Of a DNA stretch of 64,000 bases, positions 37,153 to 50,011 are shown one piece after another. The translations under genes and the position numbers were made by a program. The DNA comes from Lota lota (lineage: Eukaryota; Chordata; Actinopteri; Gadiformes; Lotidae). The stretch covers positions 6,847,511 through 6,911,510 of the forward strand of contig JACYXH010000479.1 of the NCBI GenBank assembly GCA_026745465.1. The letters run 5' to 3'. How positions within the stretch are numbered: position 1 is the first letter of the stretch; each line of letters begins with the position of its first letter. The notes under the pieces are model-generated. The model had not been told where the DNA came from, ran no database searches, and saw nothing but the letters and a program-made list of their open reading frames with translations.

Positions 37153-40100
37153 TCAACTCCTTTGGTTTTGGGCTCTCAAATGGTCCTCAATCTGTTGCTT
37201 GAAGAACAGCTCCCCCAGGCGGCCATGCGAGGCCTCGCTCATGGCCTTGGTCTGCATACACATCTTGTACTTATCCGGAGTCAACTCATCCGCACAGTGC
37301 TTCTCATGCCAGAAGTGAAAGAGGCCACGTGAGGGAGAACGAATCACCATGAGCTTGCTGTGAAGGTACTTCCTGTACAGATGCACGTCCTCCAATCCCC
37401 ATCCTTTGATGCTCCGATCGAACCCACCTACCAGGAAGCAGGTTAACAATGTTAGTTCTAGTTAGGGTCAATAGACATGTGACCATCAACAACAGACTAA
37501 GTCATATACGTTACCTATGTTGAGGAAATCAGATCGGTACTGGCATGTCATACCAAAACCAAAATCCCTCCAGAATCCTGTTTCCTTTTGTATCACCTGT
37601 TTGAAATGACCAAGTGTAACTTTAAATACTAGTAAATTACTTGACTAATTCAATGTTACTCACTTACTAGCCCACCCACTCACTTTCACTTGCTCACTCA
37701 CTCACTCACTTACTCCCATCTACCTACCTACCTACCTACATACAGACACTCACTCACTCATTTATCCAGTCACTAACTCACACACTCACCAACTCACTCA
37801 CACCCTCCCTCCCTCCATCCCTCCCTCCCTCCCTCCCTCACTCCCTCCCTCACTCACTCACATACATACTGTGGTGGAAATTCTTTTAACTGTATTGACA
37901 ACGTAACTCAGAATAAACTTAAAGAGTTTATTGTAATAAAGACTAAGAAAGAGTATAAGATAAAGGGGGTCTCTGCGCAGAGAGGCCACACAACATGTCA
38001 AGCATACAGAGGTTGAAGCGCTGTAGTGAGCCCCGAATAGTGGGCGCACTCCAGGTTGAAAGCAGGGAAACGTCCTTGAGGGCACAGCTGCAGTTAGGCC
38101 ACTACTCCTTTCAGCCATCTCAGGATGTAGCTTGTGGTATTGCTGTGTCTGAGTCAGCCGAAACTGTCTCAGTTTCCCTCAAGGGCAATAAGCGCAAAGC
38201 ATAAACAGTGAAATGTTTACTATAGAGAATAACAAAAGGGTCACAGTGTCTTAGTGTCTTGCGAACAACATGTCTAATGGACATTTCCATTACAATACTT
38301 GCTCACTTACTCACTCATTCACTCCCTTAACCACCAACCCACTCCCTCACTCACTCCCTCACTCACACACAAACACACACACTAGCCCACTCATTTACTC
38401 TCTCCCTCCCTCATTTACTTTCACTCACCCCCTCACTTACTCACCCCTTACTCACTTTCACTCACTCACTCCTTCACTTACTCACTTTACTCACTCACTC
38501 CCTTTGTCACCCACCCACTCCCTCTCTCATTCACTCACCCGCCCCTCACTCACTCCTTCAGTCCCTCCCTCTCCCCCTCCCTGACTGGAACCCACCAGTT
38601 GCTGTTCAATAGGGGGGGGCTGTGTCAGGTTGCTGTAGATGAGGGATGGGTTGTACTGGCTGAAGAGCACTGGGTAGTACACCTTCTTACCTAGAAACAC
38701 AGCAACACCATGGGATCAAACACCCCTACCCCCAAAAACTGTATGTTGTATATGCAGACTCGTCTGCCATTTTCACGCACTAGAGCTGTATGGAATGGGA
38801 ACAGTTAAACACATTCTAAATCAATACAATCTATTTATTCTGCACACATTTGTTTAAACCGATATGAATTGAAAACTGAAATTAAAACGGATTTGAAATG
38901 TAGGCATACCATTATTGCAAAAAAGAAAAATCATCATCACATTCTCAACAATGGTCACATACAAACATTATGTTTTTAAAGAATTAACACAACTGGTTAA
39001 TATAGGCCATTTTTATGCCATCAACCGATATCATACATTTTGGCCGATATATTGATGCATCCTTACTTCTAACCCAAAAATGACTGTTCCCTCCTTGATT
39101 GCTCTCATACACTTGTAGTGGCTGGGTCAAACCTCACTCTCTAGTATGATCCTTTACTATGCCTTTTACTCTAGCTGTTAGGGATCATAGGCCATTAATA
39201 AATGTCAATTCTTAATCTCGGTTTGAGGTACTTTGAGTTTGGTAGGTCAAGACATTCAGACTATGTATATCCATCTCCAGTTAAATGTTAAGCCTAAGTC
39301 CAAGCCTAAAGCCTGGTGTCTAAGCGGCTTCTCACCGGGCTCTGCGTTGAGTCTGCAGGAGGTTAAGAAGTCAGGGGTGAAGAGGATGTCCACATCGCAG
39401 AAGAAGAGCAGAGCGTTCTGGCTCCTCTTCCAGGCTCGGGCGCCTACCTCCAGCCCCCGGCCGCGGGAGAACTCCTCGTTCATCTGGATCAGTGTGAAGT
39501 TACGGAACCGAGTCTCCCTGGAGGAGAGAAAGATTCAAGGGGGGGAGGGGCCTTGCTGTTAGCCACAGAAATAAGTTATCATTTAACCAATCAACATAAT
39601 GTCCAAACACAATCTAACTTACATTTGAATCAATTTTAAGCTAATTTGCTTTAATCACGGGTACATCAATCTGGAGAAATACAAGGAAAATATAATCATC
39701 TATCTCACACTAAGCCTCTTAATGTCTTCTAAATGCCTAGGTAAAAATATTTTTGCTACAGCATTCGTTGATCTATTAGCCTGATGATAATCACTTATCT
39801 GCATATGTTTGCTAAACTTGCCCAGAGAAAAAGGGAAAAGAATAAAATTGAATAAGAAACTCATTAGCTTCACACAGGGCTTTCCTGTTATGCTTTGCAT
39901 TCCGGACATTTCCTCATGTCTCAAACGCCCGAGGCATCAAAAGATGAGCTGATTAAGATAAACCGCAATTTATGAGGCAAATATGCTAATATAGCTACAC
40001 TCGCTCTCTCCCTCTCTCTCTTTTTTATTTTTTTACGCCTTATTAGAAAAGGTCTGCAATGCAGCAAAGAGACCTCTTTATTTGTGAAATTCTGGTTCTT

Positions 40101-41161
40101 GAGTCTGATAAACAGAGGGAATTCTGCCATTGTTTTCAATTCAGTTTTACTTTTCCATGAGTTTTACCTCCCTTTAAAATTAGACAAATCGAAATGTACA
40201 AAAATAAACAAGGCCTGACATTTTTTTTTAAGTGTGTTAAGTGTGAAGTTATGTCCAGTGGTGTCATGTGTTACGCATGGAGGTGATAAGGGAGCCACTG
40301 TTACCTGGTTGTCTACTAGATGTCACGCTACCTGTCATGTGTTACGCATGGAGTGTTACCTAGTGGTCTGGTCCAGAATAGCTTTCACCTGGTTGATCTG
40401 ATCCCGACCGAAGTAGACCACAGTGAGGTGGACCACGTTATCTTGATTAATGCACACCTTTCTGGGAAGAAACACACACACACACACAGACACACACACA
40501 CACACACAGGACTCCCTAAGAACACTAAATTAAGATGACATAAGATCATCATTTCTTGATTATATTTTATGCATTTTACTTCTCTGAGATGTATCTATTG
40601 CTGTATGTTCACTCTTTATGGCAGTCTATAAAGTTATGATATCCGCAAGAAGCACTTTCATATTTGACATCGTTATAAAGTATATGCTGCTGCTAAATAC
40701 ATTTTCTTAAGACTAACATATCCCCCAGATCCCCCAGAGTGAGAACGCATGGTAGGATATCATACTACTAATGATAAGTAATTTAGGATTGCTTTACCAT
40801 CTGTACTGTTGTGATGTATGTGGAACTGAAAGAAACACTACCATAAATGTGAGATATGTAAATATGTTTATCATTTACTTCCTGTGATCTTTGTAATACC
40901 TGAAGTTGCTGATGAACTGTCTGAAGGCGTCAGCCCTCTTGGAGAGGGGCAAGATGATGTGGATGAGCATGTTGGCCGTGTCCACTCTCTCACTCTTCAC
41001 CTTCATCATGGGGCCGAAGGGCCGAAAGAACAGCAGCCGGGTGAAGTCGTGCACACCCCCGCCTTTAAACAGCATCTCGTACACCGTTCCCCGGTCCCTT
41101 TCTGTACGCGTCAGCCCTGTTGATGTTCCACAGAGAGGGAAACTTAGAGAGTGTGTAAGGC

Positions 41162-41221
<60 letters not shown>

Positions 41222-41351
41222 GGGGAAGAGACAGAGAGCAAGAGTGAGAGAGAGGGAGATAGAGAGAGAGAAAAATGGCATGCATATTAACTAACCCTTG
41301 CTCATGTTTTTCCATTTTACTGATATAGTCTGACACAATGGTCCCATTGAA

Positions 41352-41407
<56 letters not shown>

Positions 41408-43542
41408 TATTTACCAAAATTGGTCAATATAGTGGTTAGTCGTAAAGTTGGAGGTTTGATCCCCCAATTTCCACAGCTAACCTGTAGGTACCCTTGAGCA
41501 GGCCTAACCCCTACCTGCTCCCTAATGGCATGCATCTACAATTTACTGTAAGCCGCTTTGAATAACTGTTGGTAACTTAAAGAGGTACAAAAATATGAAC
41601 CAAATATTAGGTATAGCAACCTCCCTAGAGAACACAGCTTATTGCAGTTCCTTGCTTGGTTGTACAATTGCATTGTTCCAAATTATTTCTAGGGACAATC
41701 CACCTGTTGGTTGAATCAAAGAGGACAATTGTTGTTTAAATACTTGTTATTGGTGTTGTTGGTTTAACTTTAATGCTTTACCCTTGGTTACTTCTGAGTT
41801 ACTTCAGTGAGTTGAACCATTGTTCGTCTCAAATCACTTCATGACTCTCACCTTGGAGGAAGTCAGACGGAGCATATGTGCGCTTCCCCATGGTGATGTC
41901 GCTGTGCTGGTGGGGTCCGTTGAGGACATGGAGAGCTGTCTCCAGAGTGGTTAACAGCTCGTCTCTCCGATCCTTCCTCACAGGCCTCTCCTCTGGGTGT
42001 CTGGTCAGCCCTGTCTCCAGTTGATACACCCTTATAGGGGCAACACAACCATCACCACCACAGTGAGTATAGCATGTATAACAGTATAACATGAGTATGG
42101 AGCTGTCTCTACAATGATAATGTCCCTAATGAACCATGACAATAAACTCAGAAAATTTAAATATAGTCAGACTTAGCGTAACAACGCTACAGATAAAATA
42201 TGTGGAGTGGGTGTGGTTGATTGCTGGTTAAAGCAGCCTCACCTGGCCCAAGACAGACTGTTTGGACTAATAGACTGGGTGGGGCTGTACACCTATGTGG
42301 CATTTGGTAATCAGGGCACACAGATAAAGCTAGCCATCACTACACACACTCGCTCTTGCCAGTACGAAACACCTGCTCTACCTGTAACATTTCTTCCAAC
42401 TTTGCCATAAACCGGTTTCAACGACATCTACCTGTGTCCTGGTGTCGGAGGAGCCAAGTAAAGCCACCTAGGTGGCATGTGGCAGCCACCTGGGTAGTGG
42501 GTGGCAGTTTTTACTACTAATAAATATTAAACACAAAAAAGCTGATAACAAAACTCCTAATGTAACTCGCTTTTTGGACAGAATCATTTGGCTCTCTGAG
42601 ACTAGTAGTCGGTCTGAATTTCCAGAACCCATTAATGATGTATGCAAAAAATGGATTCCAGTTTGTATTTAGAACATGTCATTGATCCAACGGTGCTGAC
42701 GGGGACCAGGTTAGTAAGAAGCCAATCTGTCACCGAAGCCAAAGACAGAAGGTCCTGCTGTACTCACCGACGCAACGTGAAGGTGTCAAAGGGGATGACG
42801 GCATACTCGCTGGAAAACTTCAGACCCGAGGTCACCTCCGCTTGGTTCAGCTGGGATCGGAAGAACTCCTAGAGGAATACGAGGCAATTATCTACTGTGA
42901 CTCACCGTGAATTCAGATACAGATCATTAAGGAGCAGCTGGGTATTGAGGACATCTTGCTCAGGGATGCCTACAGGTCGGTTTTGAACTGGGGATCGAAC
43001 CCAGTACCTTTCGGCTGGGCGGTGGATCCCCAGTGGAATATGATGTGACATTCATCACGACAGCTTCGGTTAGAGTCCCGTTCTCAGGGGTTAGAGTTCT
43101 CAGAGGCCGGGCTGTACAGTATCTACACCTCTCTGTACTCTACACCTGCAGAGGTTCCACCGTGGCCTGGGGTTCTCACCTTCAGGTCGTTCTGTGCGGG
43201 GGTTTTGTGGAGGCTCTCCAGGCCCAACGGGAGGATACCCTTGGTCTTGGCCTTCTCCAGGGACTCCTGGAGCTGCTGGGTCCGCTCCTGGAGCGTGTCC
43301 TTCAGCTGGGCTATCTGCTTGGTCAGGCTGTTGATGTAGTGCCGATGAGAGTCCTCCCTCTCCTGCAACAAGGCCATGTACCCCTCTTTGCTGTTGGCCC
43401 CTCCAGCCCACAGCAGAGACTGCTGGTTGGGGCCAACCATGGGTCTGCAGGCCATAATGTAGACCAGGCAGAGGCAGCAGCAGAGGAGGATTACGATGCC
43501 CCCGATGCGCCCCACCAGGGCCAGCAGCCACCGCTTGAACAT
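37153..43542 (-). CDS. csgalnact1: Chondroitin sulfate N-acetylgalactosaminyltransferase 1
   Basis: Complete gene of nine coding exons, high to low: 43542-43180, 42868-42768, 42030-41852, 41116-40900, 40461-40360, 39517-39336, 38690-38596, 37596-37515, 37427-37153; 531 aa in frame (human 532). It is a type II Golgi protein. A short cytoplasmic tail is followed by a membrane anchor (residues about 8-32), a coiled-coil stem ([16 protein letters not shown]), the conserved [14 protein letters not shown], and the catalytic domain. That domain has the DxD metal motif in FFCDVDI, the acceptor segment [19 protein letters not shown], and [12 protein letters not shown]. Family role: starts chondroitin sulfate chains by adding GalNAc to the GlcA end of the linkage tetrasaccharide, and helps elongation. 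Oddity: the usual GWGGEDVHLY reads [10 protein letters not shown] here. The ATG at 43542 was chosen because no upstream ATG is in frame and the anchor follows directly. Confidence 0.95.
37660..38582. repeat. CACT/CCCT simple-repeat tract interrupted by an LTR
   Basis: CTCACTCACTCACT, CTACCTACC and CCTCCCTC units occupy 37660-37865 and 38299-38582 in the intron between csgalnact1 exons 37596-37515 and 38690-38596. The two halves have the same composition and appear to be one tract split by the insertion at 37870-38294. Confidence 0.8.
37870..38294 (+). mobile_element. Probable solo LTR of a retrotransposon
   Basis: A 425-bp unit begins TGTGGTGGAAAT and ends ATTTCCATTACA; the ends are inverse matches at 10 of 12 positions and keep the TG...CA rule. 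It is flanked by a 4-bp direct repeat ATAC (37866-37869 and 38295-38298), the size of duplication made by LTR elements. An AATAAA lies inside (near 37934), and composition differs sharply from the flanking CACT tract. No internal coding region is present, so it is read as a solo LTR, possibly BEL/Pao- or Gypsy-like. Confidence 0.72.
40472..40507. repeat. CA microsatellite next to a csgalnact1 exon
   Basis: About 17 CA units with one CAGA interruption, starting about 10 bp upstream (gene sense) of the acceptor for exon 40461-40360. It therefore lies in the polypyrimidine/branch-point zone. Confidence 0.85.
41170..41403. repeat. Paired GA microsatellites
   Basis: About 25 GA units each at 41170-41218 and 41354-41403, in the intron upstream (gene sense) of csgalnact1 exon 41116-40900. 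In the transcript they are CU-rich and lie 50-290 nt before the acceptor. Confidence 0.9.
41425..41575 (+). repeat. tRNA-derived SINE fragment
   Basis: Contains GTGGTTAGTCGTAAAGTTGG and GGTTTGATCCCCC (A/B-box-like), then CCCTTGAGCAGGCCTAACCC, then TGTAAGCCGCTTTGAATAAC. This is the usual order of head, body and tail of a widespread teleost SINE. Diverged, in a csgalnact1 intron. Confidence 0.6.
42200..42492 (+). repeat. Repeat family R1, copy in csgalnact1 intron
   Basis: The most diverged of three copies of an unclassified repeat. It reads GGAGTGGGTGTGG, then CAGCCTCACCTGGCC, then AAACCGGTTTCAAC, then CCTGTGTCC, GGAGGAGCC and CCACCTAGGTGGC, in the same order as the reverse complement of 63635-63925. 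Confidence 0.6.
42940..43055 (-). repeat. SINE fragment in inverse orientation
   Basis: TTGCTCAGGGATGCC, then GGGGATCGAACCCAGTACC, is the reverse complement of a tRNA-derived SINE head (B-box GGTTCGATCCCC) and body. It lies between csgalnact1 coding exons 1 and 2. Confidence 0.5.
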
Positions 43543-44218
43543 GGTTATCACGGGTCCCGTCAATCAGGTATTCTCAAAACAGTTGAAGGCCAGGGGACGG
43601 GGCTTATTGTGGTGATGTCATGTGTGAGAGCCCAGGGAGTATACTAATGAACGATTCGGGGGACTTTAAAAGTGTGTTTTTTGAAGTGACATCCCATTGT
43701 TCTTCGGGCCTCGGCTTGTTTCCTTCTGTTTATTCTCATTCAACTTTCAGTAGAAATCACCCACCAAACAAGCCCAGGTGCATTGAATTTGAACCTTCCA
43801 AATGGTTACTTCATAGTTTATGTTCGGTAGCAACATAGTAGAGAGCACAGATTGCCCTTGATTGGTGATTAGGAGAAAGGAGAAACATATCGTAAATTAA
43901 AATATATTACCAGATAAATATACTCATAGTCATAAGCATGTGTTGCTCATTTACAGATTGCTATTTACACTATATGTAAAGCTATCCAGACTGTAAATTC
44001 TATTCAATGCGCTATGAAACTACGTTACCAACAGATATTGGGAATTGTTTAAGAAATGTCCTCTTTTTTTAAAGTATTTTTGTCTTTCTTCAGCAGTAAA
44101 TGGTTGATCACAGATAGAATTTGCACATGTAAAAGACGTGACCTTATATTGACTCTGCATGCCACGACGTTAAAGAAGGAAGAAACAGAAACAAGCCTTA
44201 CTCTGTCCTTCCCCTCTG

Positions 44219-44219
<1 letters not shown>

Positions 44220-44261
<42 letters not shown>

Positions 44262-44586
44262 CTGTGTGTGTGTGTGTCTGTGTGTGTGTGTGTCTGTGTG
44301 TGAGTAACTGTGAGTGTGTGTGTGTGCGCGCGCATGCGTGTGTTTGTTTGTGTGTGTGGGAGTGTGTGTGTGTGTGGGTGCACTATACCAGAGTGAGGGT
44401 TTACTCACAGCACAGATGGCTCTTTTATTGCTCAGGTATAAACTGATCTCATGAAAGACTTGCTTATGTTTCCAGGTCCACCCAAGTGATGGCTGCCTCT
44501 GTGTGTGTGTGTGTGGGTGTGTGGGTGTGTGGGTGGGTGTGGGTGTGGGTGTGGGTGTGGGAGTGGGTGTGGTGTGGGTGTGTGTC

Positions 44587-44678
<92 letters not shown>
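44220..44678. repeat. Two long GT microsatellites
   Basis: 44220-44370 is GT-rich with CT, AT and CGCG interruptions. 44498-44678 combines GTGTGG units with a run of about 40 perfect GT units. Open frames across them (poly Thr-His or Val-Cys) are artefacts of the repeat. Confidence 0.9.
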
Positions 44679-44680
<2 letters not shown>

Positions 44681-46016
44681 CGTGCACATGAATATGCATT
44701 CTTGCTGGGACATATGTGTTTATGGACATCCACGAACACGTCTTCCCCATCTCAAACAGTATCGAGCAAAGGGTGTCAAACTGGCTTTAAACGATATTTA
44801 GAAACTTTCATAAAAACAACAAGCCAGGAATACATTTAAATTGTGCTAAAATCCCTACATAAGAAATCCTTACCGTGGTAAGGATTTAACCTTACCTACT
44901 TAATTTCAATATGATATATTTTATATGCTTTTGTTTTTACATTGGTGCAACCAAGCCTTTTTTCTGTATCAAATATTAGTCATAGACATGTTCAGCTAAA
45001 TATGTAATTACGCGGTGGATCTCAACAGAGCACCAGTGCAGAATACCAATGTAGTGCAATGATTCTTTACTGCATTTTACCCTCATGCACTTCTCAAGGC
45101 ACTTGTGAAGCGAATCCTGTGATCTCTTTCTGATGCATAAAAGATGATACAAACTCACCGCAGGTTCCTCAGCTGATATTTCAGAGACGTGCCAGTGTCC
45201 CCCAAAAAGTTTGTATTTCTCTATCGATTACATCACATTTCTTTGTTGCTTCTCTTGGATCACCAATTAATAATCCTATAAATCACCATTAAAGAGTTTA
45301 GAAATCTACCAACCTTCTGTCTTCATCTCTCTTCAGTGCCTTTTATCTCTTTCTCTCTATATATATCTCTACCTCTATCTCTCTTTCACGCACTCTCTCT
45401 CCCTCTCTCCCTCCCTTAGCCTCTCTCTCTCTCGCCCTTTGAGAATCAAAACGAGAGTTTCAGACTTTCTCATCAAGAAGCTCCGCCCTCTTTCTCACTT
45501 TCAGTAAGCGTGAGCCAGCGTTAGCCCCAGCCCCTCACGCCATTTGCCTCAATCTCCAGCTCCCCATGCAGTCTTCACAGGCTCTGGTAGGCCCTAAACT
45601 CTTATTAGAAGGCAATGCATGTACAGTGAGAAGAAATGCTCTTCTGAGTTTGACGCTCGACCACCTGCAATCTGCCAAGGACAAATAGCTAGGTAGCGTC
45701 CGGATCCCTCCAATAAGAAGAGACCATCCACATTTAATGAGGCAGGATACAGATGTGACTATTTTGTGGCTCCAAATTGATAACTCCTTATTTAATGACT
45801 ATATTTGGATCTTGCTGTTGGTGATCAAGGGTAAAATGACATTATTGTTACGAAGCCTTTTAAGTTGAGAAATAGACATAATAACGAATTTAACATTAAA
45901 TTAAATATCAAAAACTCAACTCTCTAACATGAAGTGACACTTACCTCTTCAATGTGTCCCTTATATTGTTATTGGTCAATCGTCATTCTAGAGGTTCTTT
46001 GTTCTATAATAGGATA

Positions 46017-46404
46017 GGTAACGCCATACAATAAGGGTACATTAATTAACCATTAATAAACATTATGCAGATTAATTTACAATTAACAGTTAACTAATGG
46101 TCCAGTACTCAATTGCTTATGGTGTTCTAACCAAGGTAATTGTGTTCATGTTAACTAAGGTATTAATGTATACATTATTTAATAGGTTTACGGTATGGGT
46201 TAACCCTTACCCAAACCCACTAACCTTATACCTAACCCCAATGCTAATGCTCTATAAGAATGTTTATTACTCCATTAAGTAATGTTAATTAATGCTTATT
46301 ACACCATTTGTTAACTGTTATTTAATTGCTAGTTATTGCTTATTACTGCATTAAGTACTGTTATTTAATGGTTAATTAATGTACCCTTATTGTAATGTGT
46401 TACC
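46017..46404. mobile_element. MITE with ~40-bp terminal inverted repeats
   Basis: The left end, GGTAACGCCATACAATAAGG then GTACATTAATTAACCATTAA, is matched by the inverse of the right end, TTAATGGTTAATTAATGTAC then CCTTATTGTAATGTGTTACC, with only a few differences over 40 bp. The 388-bp A/T-rich body has no coding capacity. A target duplication is not obvious. The end sequence looks like a very common teleost non-autonomous DNA element. Confidence 0.8.
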
Positions 46405-48258
46405 GAAGAATAAATATAATAAAGTCCGTTGCTAGAAACAGAATACCTAACTAGCACAAGGCAATAAGATGTCCTTCCAGAATAAAACTGAAACTGTATG
46501 TACAACGTTTTACCTGATGGTGGCACCAAAACAAATAAAATGGAGAGACTGCGATTACCAGACAACTGAATTTATTATTTTTCAAAATTGACAGTATATT
46601 TACAGCCTTTAGATTACAAAATATGGAATGTAGACTGGACCCGCTTATGTCTTAAAAATGTAACACGTTATTGGCAGAAAGGTCAATAGATATACATGTG
46701 ACTATTAACTAAAGTTTATGTGCCAATCTGGATCATGGGTTCGGGGCGTTTGTGCTAAATTTTGGCAGTGCTTGCGTACAATTTTCGAAAAGAGGAAAAT
46801 CACCGAAACCTTACAATGAGAGAATGCTAAAACAGCAACACCAACACAACAATAATTCCACAGAAAATATTTGTGTGAAAAAAAGTGGTGTTTAGTATAA
46901 TTGCCTCCCACTTTCCAAAAACACTGCTAAAGTGCTATGCTTTTGTGAAATCCTTATTCTCTGAAACTAAAGAGAAAACCAATTTATAGTTATTACCACA
47001 CCCTCAGTTCTGAAGCTGTTATGGTGTCTTTGAAAAAATATATTTTAAAATTGGTTGAGAACACAAGCATGACAGCAATTAGTTTCCTTTTAGTGACTTC
47101 AGAGTGATACACATACAAAACATCAACACGGTTCACCTTAAACAAAAGTGAAAACATGGTATTGCAAATTCAGTCAGCAATGCTACAACAACAAAACCAA
47201 AACATGATTCATTAGTTTGAGAAATCTTAGAGGTAATGAACTGAAACTGTAACAACTGTAAAATAGATTAAATTAAACCAGGGCACTATTATGGGTTATC
47301 CAACTTCTTTTTTATACAGAACGGTAACGTTGGTTTAGTGATTATTTTAACACCTTCGGCTTCCACGGATGGAACCTACAGGATAATGCAGTTGTTATCA
47401 ATAACCATTTATTTAATCACGTACAACAGTGATCAATGGTAACATATCGCTTTTAACTACACCTGTTAGCATATTTAGCTTTAAATGTAGCATTTTGGAC
47501 TTGGCTAAATGTTAGACGCATGAATAGCTTTGGTCTATTGCGTTAACAACAGTTAATTCTTAATTCTTTGTTTTAGCAGGCTAAATATAGATCCCTGCTT
47601 GCCTTGACGGCTTAGTGCCGTCCGTTTTTTGTTGTTGTAGAAAGAACACAAGAAGACCCAGAAGAATCCACTTGCCACCGATTTCAAATTCCCTTTAAAG
47701 AAAAACTAAAGGAGGAGTACTAATACTTTGTTTAGTTGTTTTCAAGTAAACAATCAAGATCATTATCACATCAAATTGATGCTATCAATTCAGCAGCCAC
47801 ACTCTCACACACCAGAACAATGGCAATGCCATTAGTCAGTCATTCCTTCACACAGTTTCCACGTAAGTCCATATAAAACATGAAAAAGGTGCCTGTCCTT
47901 CACAGCATCACTGCCACCCCACTTAGACCAAAATACAAGAGCGTAGAGTTAGGTTGAGAGAACCAATGGGATAAAAATGGAAACAAGAATATAGGGGGGT
48001 GTAGAAGGAACATTTCTGTAGCGTGACATGTGGGTGGCTTGTGTTAAATCGCTCAGACACCACCATGTATGATGTCGCCATCTTAGGGCTGGTTGCTTGG
48101 CAACAACATCCCTCCGAGTCATTCTTCTTCCAGTGGTAACTAAGTTACCCCCAACTCACCATAGCGTTCTTTTTTTACAATACAAGTGTTCTGTCCCTGT
48201 TGGTGGCTAGCTGGTGTGTCCTGGCACGTTCCTCCTCTCCAAGCCTGGTTGAACTGTG

Positions 48259-49966
48259 TTATACCAGCTCATCCAGCAGGGTGCCGATGCTGTGGTGCTG
48301 CTCTGGAGGGCCGGAGATGGGCTTGTTACACATGGGGCAGACACAGCGAACCTCCAGCCACTTGACCAGACACCTGCATCATGAAGGAACACAGAACACA
48401 GACAGGTCACTACTAGAAGCTAGTAAGACGACGAGAGAGATGGCATACGAAAAATAAAAACCCACTCACCAATCACAGCAAAGCACCTGACTCTTAGATA
48501 ACATGATAATGCCCTCGTGTATGACATGACTCAACAGTGATCAAAGGCGACTGGTTAGGGTTCCTCTTTCACACATTTAGAGGGGTTTTGCATTATTTAC
48601 TGAAATGTGTTATGCACCGACATGGTGACACATTATTAAAACGACATATGGTGATACGCACAATCACCAGACTGATTGGTGAACACAGCAAATCAATGAG
48701 GTAATTGTAGATGTCAACACACATGTTATTACTGCTATGGCATTAACAGTCTAAGCGGAGAGGCAGGTGAGGGGCACATGGACAATATTTAACAGTGTTT
48801 GACTCAAAATCCCATGGCAATTACATATTAAGGCTTTTTATATTTTTACACAAACAGAAATACAACTTGGACTTTGACTTAGGAATACAATTGTGTTTTC
48901 CAAAGCCCTACGAGTACCCTACAGGTCAAATGCATTGCATCCACAACAGACTGTAAGTGGGTTGTAGATTGTAGGTGTGAGATGAAGCAGAAGAAACCTA
49001 ATCCTAAGACCTCTTGGCCGTGAAAACGTGACACAAGATGGAACACAATTGTAGTGATCACAAGTTGAATAGTGATCACATGGCCGAAGGAATGACCCTC
49101 CGCCGTGTCTACCCGTACTCACTTCCTGTGGAAGGCATGTTGGCATGGCAACACCCCCAGCTCATCTTTCACTTTGAAGTCCTCCAAGCAGACAGCACAC
49201 GTCTGCTGTGGGAGGAAAGGAGACGAAGAGAGAGAGAGGGGGAGAGAGACATAGAGATATACAGAGAGAGAGAGAGATGGGGGAGAGAGACATAGAGAGA
49301 GAGGGGGAGAGAGAAAGATCGAGAGTGTGAGAGAGAGAGATCGAGGGTGCGAGAGAGAGAGATCGAGAGTGTGAGAGAGAGAGATCGAGAGTGTGAGAGA
49401 GAGAGATCGAGAGTGTGAGAGAGAGAGAGGAAAATATTGTCAGGACCTTTGAGTCATTCCTTTGTACTATTCAGTATTTGTTGTTCAACATCAAATCGTT
49501 ATGTGGGGCTTTTTCTTACCCCATGGAGATTTAACTTTTTGGGATCTCCTTTTAGAATGACCTGTAGAACCAAGAAGTAAATATTTACAGTTTAAGAAAA
49601 ATTAAAGCAAGCTTCGCCGGCCAGGTCTGAAATCATGGATTGAAGAGTGGTCATAGCCGGGCTCACCTCTCTGTATCCAAACCGCTCACTCTGGGCTTGG
49701 TGTCGTAATTTACTGTTGGTAGATAAACAATGAATATGAACGGAATTTATATTTATTTTACTATGTACTGGCGATTTTACTTCAATTTATAAATTATAAA
49801 TAAGCCTGTTGCAACAACAGGCACACTCTCATACTGTACATGCACAAACACACACATAAACACAAACACACACGCACATACACACATGCACACACAGACA
49901 CACACACTCCCCAGCCCAAACCCACACATACGAACACGCACATACCCACGCACGCACATATGCATG

Positions 49967-50011
<45 letters not shown>

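Larger units (their letters stand above)
43543..48258. other. csgalnact1 upstream region and probable rnf122 3' untranslated region
   Basis: No coding exon was recognised. It holds two GT microsatellites (44220-44370 and 44498-44678), a CT-rich stretch (45334-45440) and a MITE (46017-46404). The csgalnact1 promoter and any 5' noncoding exons must lie in the left part. The right part, from 48258 down to perhaps the TTTATT near 46571, may be rnf122 3' untranslated sequence. Confidence 0.5.

Noticed and set aside
41117-41417. Open extension of the csgalnact1 exon through the GA repeat (Ser-Leu runs)
   Set aside because: The conserved frame and the phase of exon 42030-41852 require the acceptor at 41117; the extension is simple repeat.
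44049-44750. 233-codon open frame on the - strand
   Set aside because: Almost entirely Thr-His repeats from two GT/CA microsatellites; an artefact of simple sequence.
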